Origin: JAGFIY01 sp964499285
GTDB taxonomy: Bacteria > Bacteroidota > Ignavibacteria > Ignavibacteriales > Melioribacteraceae
Direction: 5' to 3'
Length of the DNA: 64,000 bases
NCBI GenBank assembly: GCA_964499285.1
Contig: CAZCLA010000013.1
Span: forward strand, 11,160 to 75,159
Under the pieces are notes generated by a model. The model was not told the origin of the DNA. It did not search any database and worked only from the letters and a program-made list of their open reading frames with translations. A program made the translations under genes and the position numbers. This document shows positions 37,489 to 47,160 of this stretch, in pieces. The stretch's first letter is position 1. Each line of letters opens with the position of its first letter.

Positions 37489-37518
37489 GAGCCGCAAAAA
37501 ATTTGCGGCTCTTTTTTT
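37489..37518 (+). terminator. Intrinsic terminator of the split T9SS gene
   Basis: GAGCCGCAAA at 37489-37498 pairs with TTTGCGGCTC at 37502-37511 around a 3-base loop, followed by seven T. The presence of a strong terminator suggests the upstream gene was functional until recently. Confidence 0.92.
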
Positions 37519-37524
37519 GTCTTT

Positions 37525-40356
37525 TTACAAAAGTCTGAATTGATTAAGTAGATTGGTGAGTGCCAACGGATCGATGAGGGAGTGATCGCATTTTATACCT
37601 TGCACAACGTCATTCAGACCAGGAGAAAGTAAAAAGACTAAAACTTCGTCATACTCGTTGTTTATTGATGAGTAAATATCTGCATCAAAAAGATTTGAAA
37701 ATTGATAAGTATTTATCATTATAACTGCTGCTGATTTTACCCGTGTCCCGATTTCGTTTACAGCTGCACCAAAAGAAAGGTTTTCGTCTTCGACGATTAT
37801 TTGTTCAAATCGATAATTCAATAACTTCAAAAGACGTTTAACTTTTTCCATTTTATCTTCTGCCGGAAGATTGAAAAACTTTTTAGTAAGATCCGAAATT
37901 ATGCCTTTGGTTTCAGTAATCATCTCTGTCCTCCGCAGCATTGTTTCACTTTTTGATTTTTGATTTCTTGTAGCGATGTTTTTATTGAACAAATCTATCC
38001 ATTCATCCTCTTCGATTAATTCATTAAAGGATTGTGCCGGCAAGTTTTCAAAGATACTTTTGTTCAAAAGTCCTTTCTTCCGCAATAAATCTTCAATATC
38101 TTTTTCAATTGTATCCTTTGAATAATAAGAATAGACTGTTCTGAATGTCATATCCGAATTTGAAGCCGGCAGAAAATTGTTTTCGTTCTGCCAGAAAACA
38201 GCAGGGTTCCACCATTTATCGAAGTGAATTAGATATGGAACCTCGGGAAAATCAATTTGCTTCAACTGTCGTTTTAAACTACAAATTAATACCGTGTTGT
38301 TGTTATTCTGAGTAAATTTTTTCAAAGATTGAATTATAAGATTTGCAGACATTCCTGAAGTTATTTTCTCATATTTGAGTCCGCTGTTTTCTAAACTCTG
38401 TTCAATTACATCTAAACCCTGTTTTTCGTATTGTGTCAACACAATGCATTGTTCACGGTTTTTAGAAAATTTATTTAACTGTTTGACGAGCAGATCAAGT
38501 TTGTTGCTTCTTCTTGAACTTGTAACGCAGTTTGAAATTTGCATTAATCGATGAATTGCAGAGAATACATTTGCTTCGAATCGATAAGGATTTCCATTCT
38601 TTTGTAATTCAATCAAACTTTCAAAGGATTCATTTAAAGTTTGATCATATTCTAGCTCCTGCTGTGAATCAAGATCGATCCAATAGTTTATATACTTAGT
38701 TTTTGTTTTTTGCTTTTGAGTTTTATGTGTTTCTTTGCGCGTACGACTGAGATAATTTGTTTTCGATTTACACCTTAAAATATCTTTCGCAAAAATTGTA
38801 TAAATCTCTTGCTTGCAAAATTCAGGCTTAATTCCGGAAAGCAGCCAAATAAATTTTGGCGTTAAAAATTCATGTATTTGCTTGAAATCAAGTTCCTTTT
38901 GCAACAGTTGCTCACAATTATCGAAGACGACAAGATCAAACTTCTTAAATAATTCTTTTTCGATGATTCCAGTATTAACGTCCTCAAATAAATCATTATA
39001 AGAGGAGATACTTAGTTGTTCATTTCCTTGCCATAGCTTTGATCGCTCTTCAAGATTACCCGTAATTACATTGACCGGAAGTTCCGGCAAGTCATCAAAA
39101 ATTTGATTTAGCCAGCCGGAGGAAGTATTCTTCGATCGAGAATTTTCATGGAAGCCAAATTCTTCTTTATCTGTCACAATTAGCATGTTTTTCAATCGAT
39201 TATTTTCAATTACTTTCCTTAAAGATCTAATCGTTTGAATATATTTCCCCAATCCAAATTCATCATTTAAGAATGCAAATTTGTTGCTGCTGAGAAATTC
39301 AATTCCCTCTTTCTGATAATCGAGAAGCAATGTGTTTGAAACTTCTCTGAAAGACAAAGTGAGATAAGGGGAAAGAATGCTGTCAAATATTGAGAAGTCA
39401 TTCTTTCTTGAGCCGAAATCATCTATAATTCCGGAGTTATAGTTGAGGTAGAAAATTTCAACCGTTGGCTTATCTGCATCAAACTTGAAGGAAGAAATAC
39501 TTACCGCACGGATTTCTAAATCGGGATTGATAATTTTTATCTCTCTCCCGAGATGAATTTTTTTTAAGAAATATGTTTTTGAATGATAGTCCGAAGGTTT
39601 GAGCAGATTTATTTTTATTACAACAGCAGCAGTAGATATTTTCCAGTTCCAGAGAGCTGAAGTAAAAAACATCATATCATCGGAATATTTGAACTCATCT
39701 AGAAGTTTGAAATTATGAATTTCTGGAAGCACCGAAAATGTATGATTGATAATTTCAGTAAAACTAAGTTCATATTCATATTTGAAGGTTTCTTCCGAAG
39801 AATTTTTAGAACTTTTGTGCTTAAGTAAATCTTGTGAAACATCTATATATTTGTTCGCAAAATCAATTGCGATGATTGGACTGATGAAGATATCAAAATT
39901 GTATTTTTCAGTTACTTTCGTCTCGTCTTTGAAAGTAATCTCGAGTATCTCTGGAAAATATATTTTTTCCGAAATCAATACAGTAGAATCTGTAACATTG
40001 AATAAGAAAGCACTCAGCTTTTCTATGTGAGGTTCCGAAAAATTATTACGCTGAATCTTCTTTGATTTTGTAGTTCCGAAACCAAAGAAGATTCTATTAG
40101 ATTTTGAAATTTCGATAAAGCTTCCTTCAAAAGTCTTTGTTTCTTTAGAAGCCTTGATTGAAAATTTGTATTCATTAACGAACGAATCAATTAATTCAAG
40201 AATGATATCAGCAGTATCATAATGCTTATAATACAGAGCCGGAACTTTTTCTTCGATTAGATTAGGCTGTTTTATCCAACGTGTCCATGGAAATATTTCC
40301 GGCGGAACGACAGGTGCTGTGCGGCTTGCAACATTTTTACGCAGATCCCGCAGCAT
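37525..40356 (-). CDS. SNF2-like protein with eroded helicase motifs, likely inactive or atypical ATPase
   Basis: The 943-residue protein aligns by eye with Swi2/Snf2 ATPases from about residue 345. Visible parallels are LLDYQKEGIEFLSS, motif I NDEFGLGKYIQT (Lys about 371 kept, the following Thr replaced by Tyr), a motif Ia-like stretch ending GWLNQIFDDLP, and YLIHFDKWWNPAVFWQNE at about 708-725. Motif II (normally DEAH-like) reads FDNCEQL, motif III reads LLSGIKP, motif V lacks the Gly-rich turn, and motif VI, normally QAxDRxxRxGQ, reads QNENNFLPAS without arginine fingers. The first about 340 residues and the last about 120 match nothing I recognise. The partner gene ends 3 bases upstream, so the two are translationally coupled. 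Remote DNA remodelling or a defence role is speculation. Confidence 0.75.
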   Translation of the reverse strand: MLRDLRKNVASRTAPVVPPEIFPWTRWIKQPNLIEEKVPALYYKHYDTADIILELIDSFVNEYKFSIKASKETKTFEGSFIEISKSNRIFFGFGTTKSKKIQRNNFSEPHIEKLSAFLFNVTDSTVLISEKIYFPEILEITFKDETKVTEKYNFDIFISPIIAIDFANKYIDVSQDLLKHKSSKNSSEETFKYEYELSFTEIINHTFSVLPEIHNFKLLDEFKYSDDMMFFTSALWNWKISTAAVVIKINLLKPSDYHSKTYFLKKIHLGREIKIINPDLEIRAVSISSFKFDADKPTVEIFYLNYNSGIIDDFGSRKNDFSIFDSILSPYLTLSFREVSNTLLLDYQKEGIEFLSSNKFAFLNDEFGLGKYIQTIRSLRKVIENNRLKNMLIVTDKEEFGFHENSRSKNTSSGWLNQIFDDLPELPVNVITGNLEERSKLWQGNEQLSISSYNDLFEDVNTGIIEKELFKKFDLVVFDNCEQLLQKELDFKQIHEFLTPKFIWLLSGIKPEFCKQEIYTIFAKDILRCKSKTNYLSRTRKETHKTQKQKTKTKYINYWIDLDSQQELEYDQTLNESFESLIELQKNGNPYRFEANVFSAIHRLMQISNCVTSSRRSNKLDLLVKQLNKFSKNREQCIVLTQYEKQGLDVIEQSLENSGLKYEKITSGMSANLIIQSLKKFTQNNNNTVLICSLKRQLKQIDFPEVPYLIHFDKWWNPAVFWQNENNFLPASNSDMTFRTVYSYYSKDTIEKDIEDLLRKKGLLNKSIFENLPAQSFNELIEEDEWIDLFNKNIATRNQKSKSETMLRRTEMITETKGIISDLTKKFFNLPAEDKMEKVKRLLKLLNYRFEQIIVEDENLSFGAAVNEIGTRVKSAAVIMINTYQFSNLFDADIYSSINNEYDEVLVFLLSPGLNDVVQGIKCDHSLIDPLALTNLLNQFRLL

Positions 40357-40359
40357 TTT

Positions 40360-40887
40360 TTATTCACTCGTTTTTTGCAGATGAACTTGTTCGCATGCAA
40401 TTTTCAACCGCTCAAAAGGTTCAGTTAAAAGTCTTTGTTCGGCAATGTTTGAAAGCACTTTTGCGATTTCAGGCAATTCAGAATGAAATTTTTTTTCCGT
40501 CTCAATAAATACTTTTTCTTTCGCACCTTTGGGTGAAAGTAATTCCTCGTGAGTTCCATTTAGGTGACCTTCTGCTTCGTTATAGACCCTAATGACTCTT
40601 ATGCCTTGCTTGTTGTTTGTGCCGAGAAAAAGAGGATCACGCGCAAGAATAAGATCAACTTGTTCGCTTACGGCATTCAGCAGCGGAACTGCAACAAGTT
40701 CAACTAAAATGTGTTCACGAAGTACATCGCCATAAAGTGTTTTTTGAAAATTTGTTGGTTTGATTGGAGCTGTTACTCTAAATTCAACCGGTTTTGTATC
40801 TTTATCGGTTACGAGGATGGCTCCCATAATTCCATCGTCGTCATCTAGAGTGTACGTCTCCAAAAAAGCTAAATTAGCAAGTTCCAT
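40360..40887 (-). CDS. Unrecognised 175-residue partner of the SNF2-like protein
   Basis: The start at ATG 40887 is chosen because GGAGGA lies immediately upstream; the in-frame start at 40926 would place that ribosome site inside the coding region. The soluble product begins MELANLAFLETYTLDDDDGI, with an acidic DDDD turn, then beta-rich segments (GAILVTDKDTKPVEFRVTAP) and a long charged helical C-terminus (EKVFIETEKKFHSELPEIAK). There is no Cys-based metal site, no membrane segment and no known catalytic motif. Only 3 bases separate its stop from the SNF2-like start, and both genes form an isolated minus-strand unit. I do not recognise the family. Confidence 0.8.
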   Translation of the reverse strand: MELANLAFLETYTLDDDDGIMGAILVTDKDTKPVEFRVTAPIKPTNFQKTLYGDVLREHILVELVAVPLLNAVSEQVDLILARDPLFLGTNNKQGIRVIRVYNEAEGHLNGTHEELLSPKGAKEKVFIETEKKFHSELPEIAKVLSNIAEQRLLTEPFERLKIACEQVHLQKTSE

Positions 40888-41032
40888 CACTCCTCCGTTG
40901 ATTGGATTGAGCGATTGAAATATCAATTCTTGTGCCTTAGAAATTGTTAATAATTGGGAAGAACATTAGGAAAAATGAAAACCGCAGCCGGTAAAAATTA
41001 CCGATTGTAACGAAATGATCTTGTAAAAAAAA

Positions 41033-42061
41033 TTATAAATTATTTTCTTTGATAAGTATTGTTTCGTCGATCACTTTGGGTAGTTTTATTTTATAAACTT
41101 TGCCGGAAGGATTTTTCAGATAATTTGTTCTCAGCCAGGGATTAAGGTCTTTTAAAATTTTATAATTTATACCATGAATAAATGCCCAATCAGCAAGGTC
41201 GTCAATACTTGAAGTTACGTCAAGGTTATAAGTTTCTATCGGATAATATAGTTCTTCGCTCTTTATATCGAAGCCGTATTTTGATGGATCGTTAAGAATT
41301 GTTCTTACCGCCAAAATTCTAAACATATATCTTGATGTTTCGGGATTTAACACAAGGTTATAATAGTTTTTTGTTTTCTGCCGCTCAAGTTGTCTTTCAA
41401 CACCTTTTATTCCCATGTTGTAGGATGCAGCAGCTAAAGTCCAACTGCCGAATTTTGCTTTCGCTCTCTTAAGATATCTGCAGGCTGCTTCAGTGGCTTT
41501 TTCAACGTGATATCTTTCGTCAACACTCTCGGACACTTCCAATCCATATTCCGTGGCTGCTGATTTTACAAACTGCCAAAATCCCACTGCTTGTGCCGGA
41601 CTTACGACATTCAGCAAATCGCTTTCAATGAGAGCAACATATTTCATATCCTCGGGAATACCATTTCTCCTCAATATCGGTTCTATTAGCGGGAACCATC
41701 TGTTCGATCTTTTGATAAAGAATACCATTGAAGAGTGCCAATAAGTGTTTACAACAATCTCACGGTCAAGTCTTTCACGGACGTCATAGTTTTGCAGCGG
41801 AACCCTTTCGCCGCAGAAATTAAGAGATTCGGGAAGCGGTGGTGAAATAATTTTATATTGATGAGGAAATCTGTCTTCTTCAAGTTGAAACACTGTGCCG
41901 GAATCTGATTCAACCTCCTCATTTTTGGGCGGGTTATCGGTTACAAATTTTGGATAATATGTTGTAAGAAGAAATATGGCAATCAAAGCAAAAATTATCA
42001 GTACAATCGTATTGATAAATATTTGTAAGATACTCATCTTTTTTTGGCTTGAACGGTTCAC
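41033..42061 (-). CDS. Membrane-anchored lytic transglycosylase (SLT/MltD-like)
   Basis: The 342-residue protein has an N-terminal membrane helix (ILQIFINTIVLIIFALIAIFLL). A periplasmic SLT domain follows, with the catalytic Glu in MKYVALIESDLLNVVSPAQA, then GFWQFVKSAATEYGL and AAASYNMGIKGVERQ, the standard GH23 blocks. It cleaves peptidoglycan glycan strands to 1,6-anhydro products. The C-terminal part (ILKDLNPWLRTNYLKNPSGKVYKIKLP) resembles a single degenerate LysM-like segment. The start codon is GTG at 42061; an ATG eight codons later is possible. The divergent neighbour is a T9SS cargo gene. Confidence 0.9.
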   Translation of the reverse strand: MNRSSQKKMSILQIFINTIVLIIFALIAIFLLTTYYPKFVTDNPPKNEEVESDSGTVFQLEEDRFPHQYKIISPPLPESLNFCGERVPLQNYDVRERLDREIVVNTYWHSSMVFFIKRSNRWFPLIEPILRRNGIPEDMKYVALIESDLLNVVSPAQAVGFWQFVKSAATEYGLEVSESVDERYHVEKATEAACRYLKRAKAKFGSWTLAAASYNMGIKGVERQLERQKTKNYYNLVLNPETSRYMFRILAVRTILNDPSKYGFDIKSEELYYPIETYNLDVTSSIDDLADWAFIHGINYKILKDLNPWLRTNYLKNPSGKVYKIKLPKVIDETILIKENNL

Positions 42062-42223
42062 TTAAAGTCCGAATAAAATTATCTTGTTAGAATATAACAA
42101 AAATTGAATCTAAACCAAGTTTTCAGAAAACGCAATTAAATGAGACAACGAGTCTTGATTTAGTGCATTTTTGGAATTAAATTCTAATATCCAACTACAA
42201 TTGAATATATATTAGGAGTCAAT

Positions 42224-44395
42224 ATGTATCTCCTCTGCAAAAGATTTTCACTTGTTGTTTTTATAACACTTTTCATTCCTTTCAGTTCAATATTTTCAAC
42301 AGATGTTGTTAATGGCGGGATAAATTTCACCCGATCATTTGTATATGTAGATGAGGAAGTTGAAGCTGAGCTATCGGTGTCAAATCAAAACGTGTTGACT
42401 GCGGATATTTTTGAGGTTCAATATTGGTTAAGAAATTGGGCTGGAATAGTAGTGCAATCGGGAACTATTGAATCTGGCGATTTAGAACCGTTTACTGACA
42501 TAAAAATTCCCATTCCTATTTCCGGACTCGAACTCGCGGGAAAATATTCTCTTGAAACATACATTGATTTTGCAGAGGATATTGATAACAGTAACAATGG
42601 AGATGAAACTGATTTCGATGTAATTATAACACCGGATATGGCGCGATCGAAATTTTCGATTCTTGCCGGAGACTGGTGCAGCAGCGCTGATTTAAGAATC
42701 GGTTATATGCCTATGATGCCGTATCCGAACGGTACAACTTTTACATCAAAAGACGATAAACCTCTTCAGCTGAACAGCGAAAGTTATGTCTATTTCGGCT
42801 GGCTTGATTGCGATAAATATTCCAAGTTCGGGCATACAACACATGGTTTTCTTATCGATGGTTTTAACCAAGATAACTGGGCATCAATTACAACAAATTA
42901 CTGGATGGAAATTGACGATGAGAATTACGAACCTGTCGATGAAGATATTGTAATAGGTACAAAACCGGAGGACGAAAATGTTGAATCTCTCGAAACAGTT
43001 TCGGATGAAACAGCAGCAGCACCATCAGATTCTGTATGTGTTCTTTTTGTCACGGGAGAAGCTTCAAAATCTTCCGATCAAGCAGCTTTTAGCTTTGATA
43101 TGCAGGTGATGGAAAACAATCTTACTAAAGAAAAATTTGGGCCAAATCTTCCGCCGGAAAGTATCGTTAAACTTCCCAATGCTTCAGCACAAGAGATAAG
43201 AGATCAATTGAATTCAATGAAAAACAAATGCAAAAAAATATATTTCTTTTACACCGGTCATGGGTGGCAAGGAGGCATGAACACACGAGATGAAACGCTG
43301 GATCAAATGGGTTACACTGAATTAAGTACTTTGCTCAACGAAACGAACGCGAAAGATTATTGCATAATTATTGATGCATGTTATGCGGGTAGTTCTATGG
43401 ACAGGTTTACCGGTTTTACTTGGAAGGATAGAAATGTCACATTGCTTACTTCCAGCAAAAAAGATACAACTTCTTACTTTATTACAATTCATGAAACAGC
43501 AACCGGCGAAAGAATAAGAGGCGGCGCGTTTACATGGTATTTTGTAAGAGGATTCGGTAATCCTGAGGCAGATAAAGATGGTGACGGTGAAACAACCTTC
43601 AAAGAAACTTATGATTGGGTTCGATTACTGAATCCGGAATTATACGGTAAGAAAATGAACGATATAATGGATCCTCAAATTTATGTGCACAAAGCTGTTC
43701 AGCCGGTCACGCAGGTATTTCAGCCACGGGAAACCGATGCTAGAATTGAGCAAGGAAATCCTCCGTTTGATCAAACTGAATATGTTGAAGTGGAATTCAC
43801 AAGCACCATAGATGGAATCGACAATTATAGTGACGACAGAATTGAATCAATCGAAGATTACAATAAGTGGACGATAAACAGCAATAAATTTGATTACAGC
43901 TTCAGTTACAATATCGAATTGAACGTGCAGCTTGGAGATGGTGAAAATAAAACAATAAATCCCGGAATTGTTTTTCGTGAATCCGAAGAAGATCCGTGGG
44001 AAGTATGGGAAGAACAAGTTTACAATGAAGTATCGAATACCGTGTATGCAGTAAACCTGTTTAAGTATGGAGATTTTGCGATCGCTCAAGTCGATCTACC
44101 TACTTCGACAGAGGAAGAAATAAATTTGCCGAAGGAATTCGCACTAAATCAAAACTATCCAAATCCGTTCAACCCGAGTACTGAGATAAGTTATCAGTTA
44201 TCATTAAACAGCAAAGTATCTCTAATAATTTATGATCTTTTAGGGAGAGAAGCTGCTGTGCTTGTCAACGAATATCAACAGGCTGGAAATAATAAAGTTG
44301 AGTTCAATGCGGAGGATTTATCTTCGGGAGTTTATTACTACCGGCTTGAAGCCGGAAGCTACAGTCAAACAAAAAAGATGATATTGTTGAGGTGA
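42224..44395 (+). CDS. Secreted caspase-fold (clan CD) peptidase-like protein with T9SS domain
   Basis: The 723-residue protein has a signal peptide and an N-terminal CARDB-like adhesion domain (about 25-140: INFTRSFVYVDEEVEAELSV). Then comes a caspase/legumain-like domain: KKIYFFYTGHGWQGG with catalytic His346, and YCIIIDACYAGSS with catalytic Cys386, the H-G...D-A-C-Y-A-G arrangement of C13/C14 peptidases. An Asp-rich loop ADKDGDGETTFKETYDW resembles an EF-hand calcium site. The C-terminus is a type A T9SS domain (LNQNYPNPFNPSTEISY to KKMILLR). It is therefore predicted to be an extracellular, possibly calcium-dependent cysteine peptidase. TATTAGGAGTC precedes the ATG. The gingipains are known T9SS clan CD peptidases, but the overall architecture here differs. 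Confidence 0.88.
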   Translation: MYLLCKRFSLVVFITLFIPFSSIFSTDVVNGGINFTRSFVYVDEEVEAELSVSNQNVLTADIFEVQYWLRNWAGIVVQSGTIESGDLEPFTDIKIPIPISGLELAGKYSLETYIDFAEDIDNSNNGDETDFDVIITPDMARSKFSILAGDWCSSADLRIGYMPMMPYPNGTTFTSKDDKPLQLNSESYVYFGWLDCDKYSKFGHTTHGFLIDGFNQDNWASITTNYWMEIDDENYEPVDEDIVIGTKPEDENVESLETVSDETAAAPSDSVCVLFVTGEASKSSDQAAFSFDMQVMENNLTKEKFGPNLPPESIVKLPNASAQEIRDQLNSMKNKCKKIYFFYTGHGWQGGMNTRDETLDQMGYTELSTLLNETNAKDYCIIIDACYAGSSMDRFTGFTWKDRNVTLLTSSKKDTTSYFITIHETATGERIRGGAFTWYFVRGFGNPEADKDGDGETTFKETYDWVRLLNPELYGKKMNDIMDPQIYVHKAVQPVTQVFQPRETDARIEQGNPPFDQTEYVEVEFTSTIDGIDNYSDDRIESIEDYNKWTINSNKFDYSFSYNIELNVQLGDGENKTINPGIVFRESEEDPWEVWEEQVYNEVSNTVYAVNLFKYGDFAIAQVDLPTSTEEEINLPKEFALNQNYPNPFNPSTEISYQLSLNSKVSLIIYDLLGREAAVLVNEYQQAGNNKVEFNAEDLSSGVYYYRLEAGSYSQTKKMILLR

Positions 44396-44990
44396 TAAAA
44401 ATGCGGAGTCCCCAGAACCACCGGGACTCCACATTGACTGCACTCCATTTCTTGATTGACAAAAACATTTCATTTTATCATTTATAACCTCGATGAGCCT
44501 AATATATTGTAGTTTAACTAATCTTTATGAGATTCTTAAAACGAAAGAAAACATTGAAATATATTGATATTTAAATATTTTTCATTTATAATATGATTGT
44601 AATTTAAGTAAATCTATTCGGAACTTGAATTTTGTATAGCAACCATAATAGAATCTCCGTAAAACCAAAACGGCTTACTCAAGAAGAATATAAAATACAA
44701 CCTCAGCACTATAGAAAAATGATAATTAAGTTATATCAAGTCGATTGATTTCGTAGGACTGAAGCTTGTTCTGAAAAGAGAGCAGAGAGGACATAAATAT
44801 TCAGTTAAAATATGAAGATAAGTGTCCCGATTTGACAGGAAAATATGCAATTCTAGTTATTTGAAAAATATTGCAGATATCAACAATGATTCAATAATGA
44901 AAAATTTTTATACGGTTGGCTTTTTATAGGTATTTCCTAAAAATTGATCATCTTTAAATCATTTTCGAGGAATTTTATAAGGAGCCTATA
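44396..44990. other. 595-base AT-rich intergenic region
   Basis: The only structure is a hairpin at the start, GGAGTCCC (44405-44412) with GGGACTCC (44423-44430) around a 10-base loop. No T run follows, so it is at best a weak terminator for the upstream gene. No coding frame, RNA or repeat was recognised in the rest. AAGGAG just before 44991 is the ribosome site of the next gene. Confidence 0.55.
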
Positions 44991-47153
44991 ATGAAAAAAT
45001 ATTTTTTAGCACTACTCGTATTTTTAATTTACAATTCGGTTATGTTTTCCAGCCCCAAAGACACTGGTTTCATTAAATGGGAACAACCAAATGGTACCGA
45101 ATTTATAGCACGACATTGGGGGGATGAATTTTTAAGTTGGATGCAAACAGAAAATGGATATATGTTGGTCGATTCACCAGAAGGCTGGTATTATTATGCA
45201 ATTCTTGATAAAAATGGTGAATATACAGCATCTGATGCAAAAGTAGGAATTGATAAACCGCTGGCGACTTCTCATGGTTTGAAACGCTCTGCTTCAAGAA
45301 TTGCTGAGATAGAAGCAGAAAGGGAATGGTATTCACAACAGCTTCTTGATAGAAGAAATTCATTAATAAATACAATGAGCTTTACTAACACAACTGTTAA
45401 ACTCGGTGTTGTCTTGGTAGATTTTCCAACTAATCGACATGACACCTTAGCAAATAACGGTGATGGTTATTATAATTATAATTTTGAAAATATGATATTC
45501 TCAACTGGGACTTGGTATCATACAGAAGATAGAAATGGCAATGTAACATATTCACCTCATCCTGAATTTGAGAAAGTTTATGGAAGTTTAAAAGAATATT
45601 ATGATGAAATGTCAGTCGGTAGTTACGAAATAGTAGGAAAGAATAGTCAAGCAAAAATAGTCAATCCAGCTGATCCCAATAATACGGATTTACCCGAGTG
45701 GTTAATTTTATCACATGAAATGAGCTATTATGAATCATTAAGCTCCGCATATTTTATGGAGACAATTTTTGATGAAGTACTTGATGCCTATGGCGAAACC
45801 GAAATGAATTCTTATGATGTAATTTGTTTTATTTATGGCGGAGCAGTAAGAACAAGTGGTAATTTTAGTCCAAAATCCCGATTCAATAAATATTGTATGG
45901 GGGAATACGAATGGGGAAGTTTTGCGCATATTGGTACTCACGCCCATGAATTTGCACATGCTGCACTTGCGGCTAGCGATGAATATGAGGGAGACCCCAA
46001 TATTGATCCTGGAAGATATGAATTAATGAGCTTTGGCTCGTACAATGGTCCGCTGGGTCATTGCTCTTGTCCTGCACCTTTGTCTCCTTATTATAGAATT
46101 AAATATGGTTGGGTAACTCCAACGGTGATTACTCCTGATGTTGCAAGTTATTCTATAAATTATGGATCACCGACTCCAAATTTATATAAAATTAATATCC
46201 CCGGCTCAGATGAATATTTTATCCTTGAAACTAGAAGAGGAACCGGATTTGATCAATATACACCGGACTATGATGGGAGCAATGCTGTTGGTGGAATATT
46301 AATTTGGCATATTGATCCAGATGATTTATGGGATTATGTAGAATTAGAACTTGCTGATGATTCTTACGACTTATCTTCTTTTGATACCGATCGATTTCCT
46401 CAACCGATACATTCCATTCAAAACTTTAATGATAACACATTACCATCCTCGAGGCTTCGAGATGGAACTATATCCGGCATCGCAATAAACAATATTGATT
46501 GGGCCGGACTTAATGCTAATAGTTATGGAATTGCGGACGTCATAGATTTACCGCCAGAAACTCCTACTGGATTTACCTTATCCGGCAGTGTTGGACAAAA
46601 TCCGACACTCAGTTGGAATTCAAATAACGAAATTGATCTCGATGGGTACAAGTTATATCAATCTTTTCATGGTAATCCTTTCTCGTTACTTAATACATTT
46701 GAGCCAAATGAAACTTCATTTACTGATCCTGGTGTTGTCATTGGTGACAATAAGTTCGATCCATCAGTATGTTATGAGCTTACGGCTTTTGATTTGTCTG
46801 AGAATGAATCTGACCCATGTTTTCCAAAATGCACCAAAGCTGGAGGTATAAACAAACGAGGGTTAACCAGTATTAATGAAGAAGTTCCTGAAGAATATTT
46901 TTTATTTGATGCTTACCCTAACCCTTTTAATCCTTCAACGCAAATAAAATTTGCATTGCCAGAGAAATCTACAGTTAAGCTTACGGTATATAATATGCTT
47001 GGGGAGAGAATTGCAACCTTAGTGAATCATCAATTAAAAGAAGGATTTTATGAATATGAGTTTGATGCTTCTGATTTAACATCAGGCACCTATATCTATC
47101 GTTTGGAAACAAATAAGTTCAGTTCAGCAAAAAAACTAATGTTAATAAAGTAA
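44991..47153 (+). CDS. Secreted M6-family metalloprotease-like protein with T9SS domain
   Basis: The 720-residue protein has a signal peptide (MKKYFLALLVFLIYNSVMFS) and a propeptide-like start (FIARHWGDEFLSWMQTENGY) typical of the M6 family. The catalytic domain carries HAHEFAHAALAASDEY, with HExxH at residues 319-323. The usual HExxHxxGxxD is altered: Leu replaces Gly and the Asp is one position later (330). The M6 features ELMSFGSYNG, LSPYYRIKYGWV and GGILIWHIDPDDLWDY are present. A FnIII-like domain (about 525-615) and a type A T9SS domain (FDAYPNPFNPSTQIKF to AKKLMLIK) complete it. AAGGAG lies before the ATG. It likely degrades proteins outside the cell. Confidence 0.9.
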   Translation: MKKYFLALLVFLIYNSVMFSSPKDTGFIKWEQPNGTEFIARHWGDEFLSWMQTENGYMLVDSPEGWYYYAILDKNGEYTASDAKVGIDKPLATSHGLKRSASRIAEIEAEREWYSQQLLDRRNSLINTMSFTNTTVKLGVVLVDFPTNRHDTLANNGDGYYNYNFENMIFSTGTWYHTEDRNGNVTYSPHPEFEKVYGSLKEYYDEMSVGSYEIVGKNSQAKIVNPADPNNTDLPEWLILSHEMSYYESLSSAYFMETIFDEVLDAYGETEMNSYDVICFIYGGAVRTSGNFSPKSRFNKYCMGEYEWGSFAHIGTHAHEFAHAALAASDEYEGDPNIDPGRYELMSFGSYNGPLGHCSCPAPLSPYYRIKYGWVTPTVITPDVASYSINYGSPTPNLYKINIPGSDEYFILETRRGTGFDQYTPDYDGSNAVGGILIWHIDPDDLWDYVELELADDSYDLSSFDTDRFPQPIHSIQNFNDNTLPSSRLRDGTISGIAINNIDWAGLNANSYGIADVIDLPPETPTGFTLSGSVGQNPTLSWNSNNEIDLDGYKLYQSFHGNPFSLLNTFEPNETSFTDPGVVIGDNKFDPSVCYELTAFDLSENESDPCFPKCTKAGGINKRGLTSINEEVPEEYFLFDAYPNPFNPSTQIKFALPEKSTVKLTVYNMLGERIATLVNHQLKEGFYEYEFDASDLTSGTYIYRLETNKFSSAKKLMLIK

Positions 47154-47160
47154 AATTAAT

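Noticed and set aside
37525..37890. Restriction-endonuclease (Mrr-like) fold at the C-terminus of the SNF2-like protein
   Set aside because: The alternation of strands and helices is suggestive, but no D-(D/E)xK residues could be placed with confidence.
44405..44430. Strong terminator after the caspase-like gene
   Set aside because: The stem is good but no T run follows, so it was kept only as a note in the intergenic entry.
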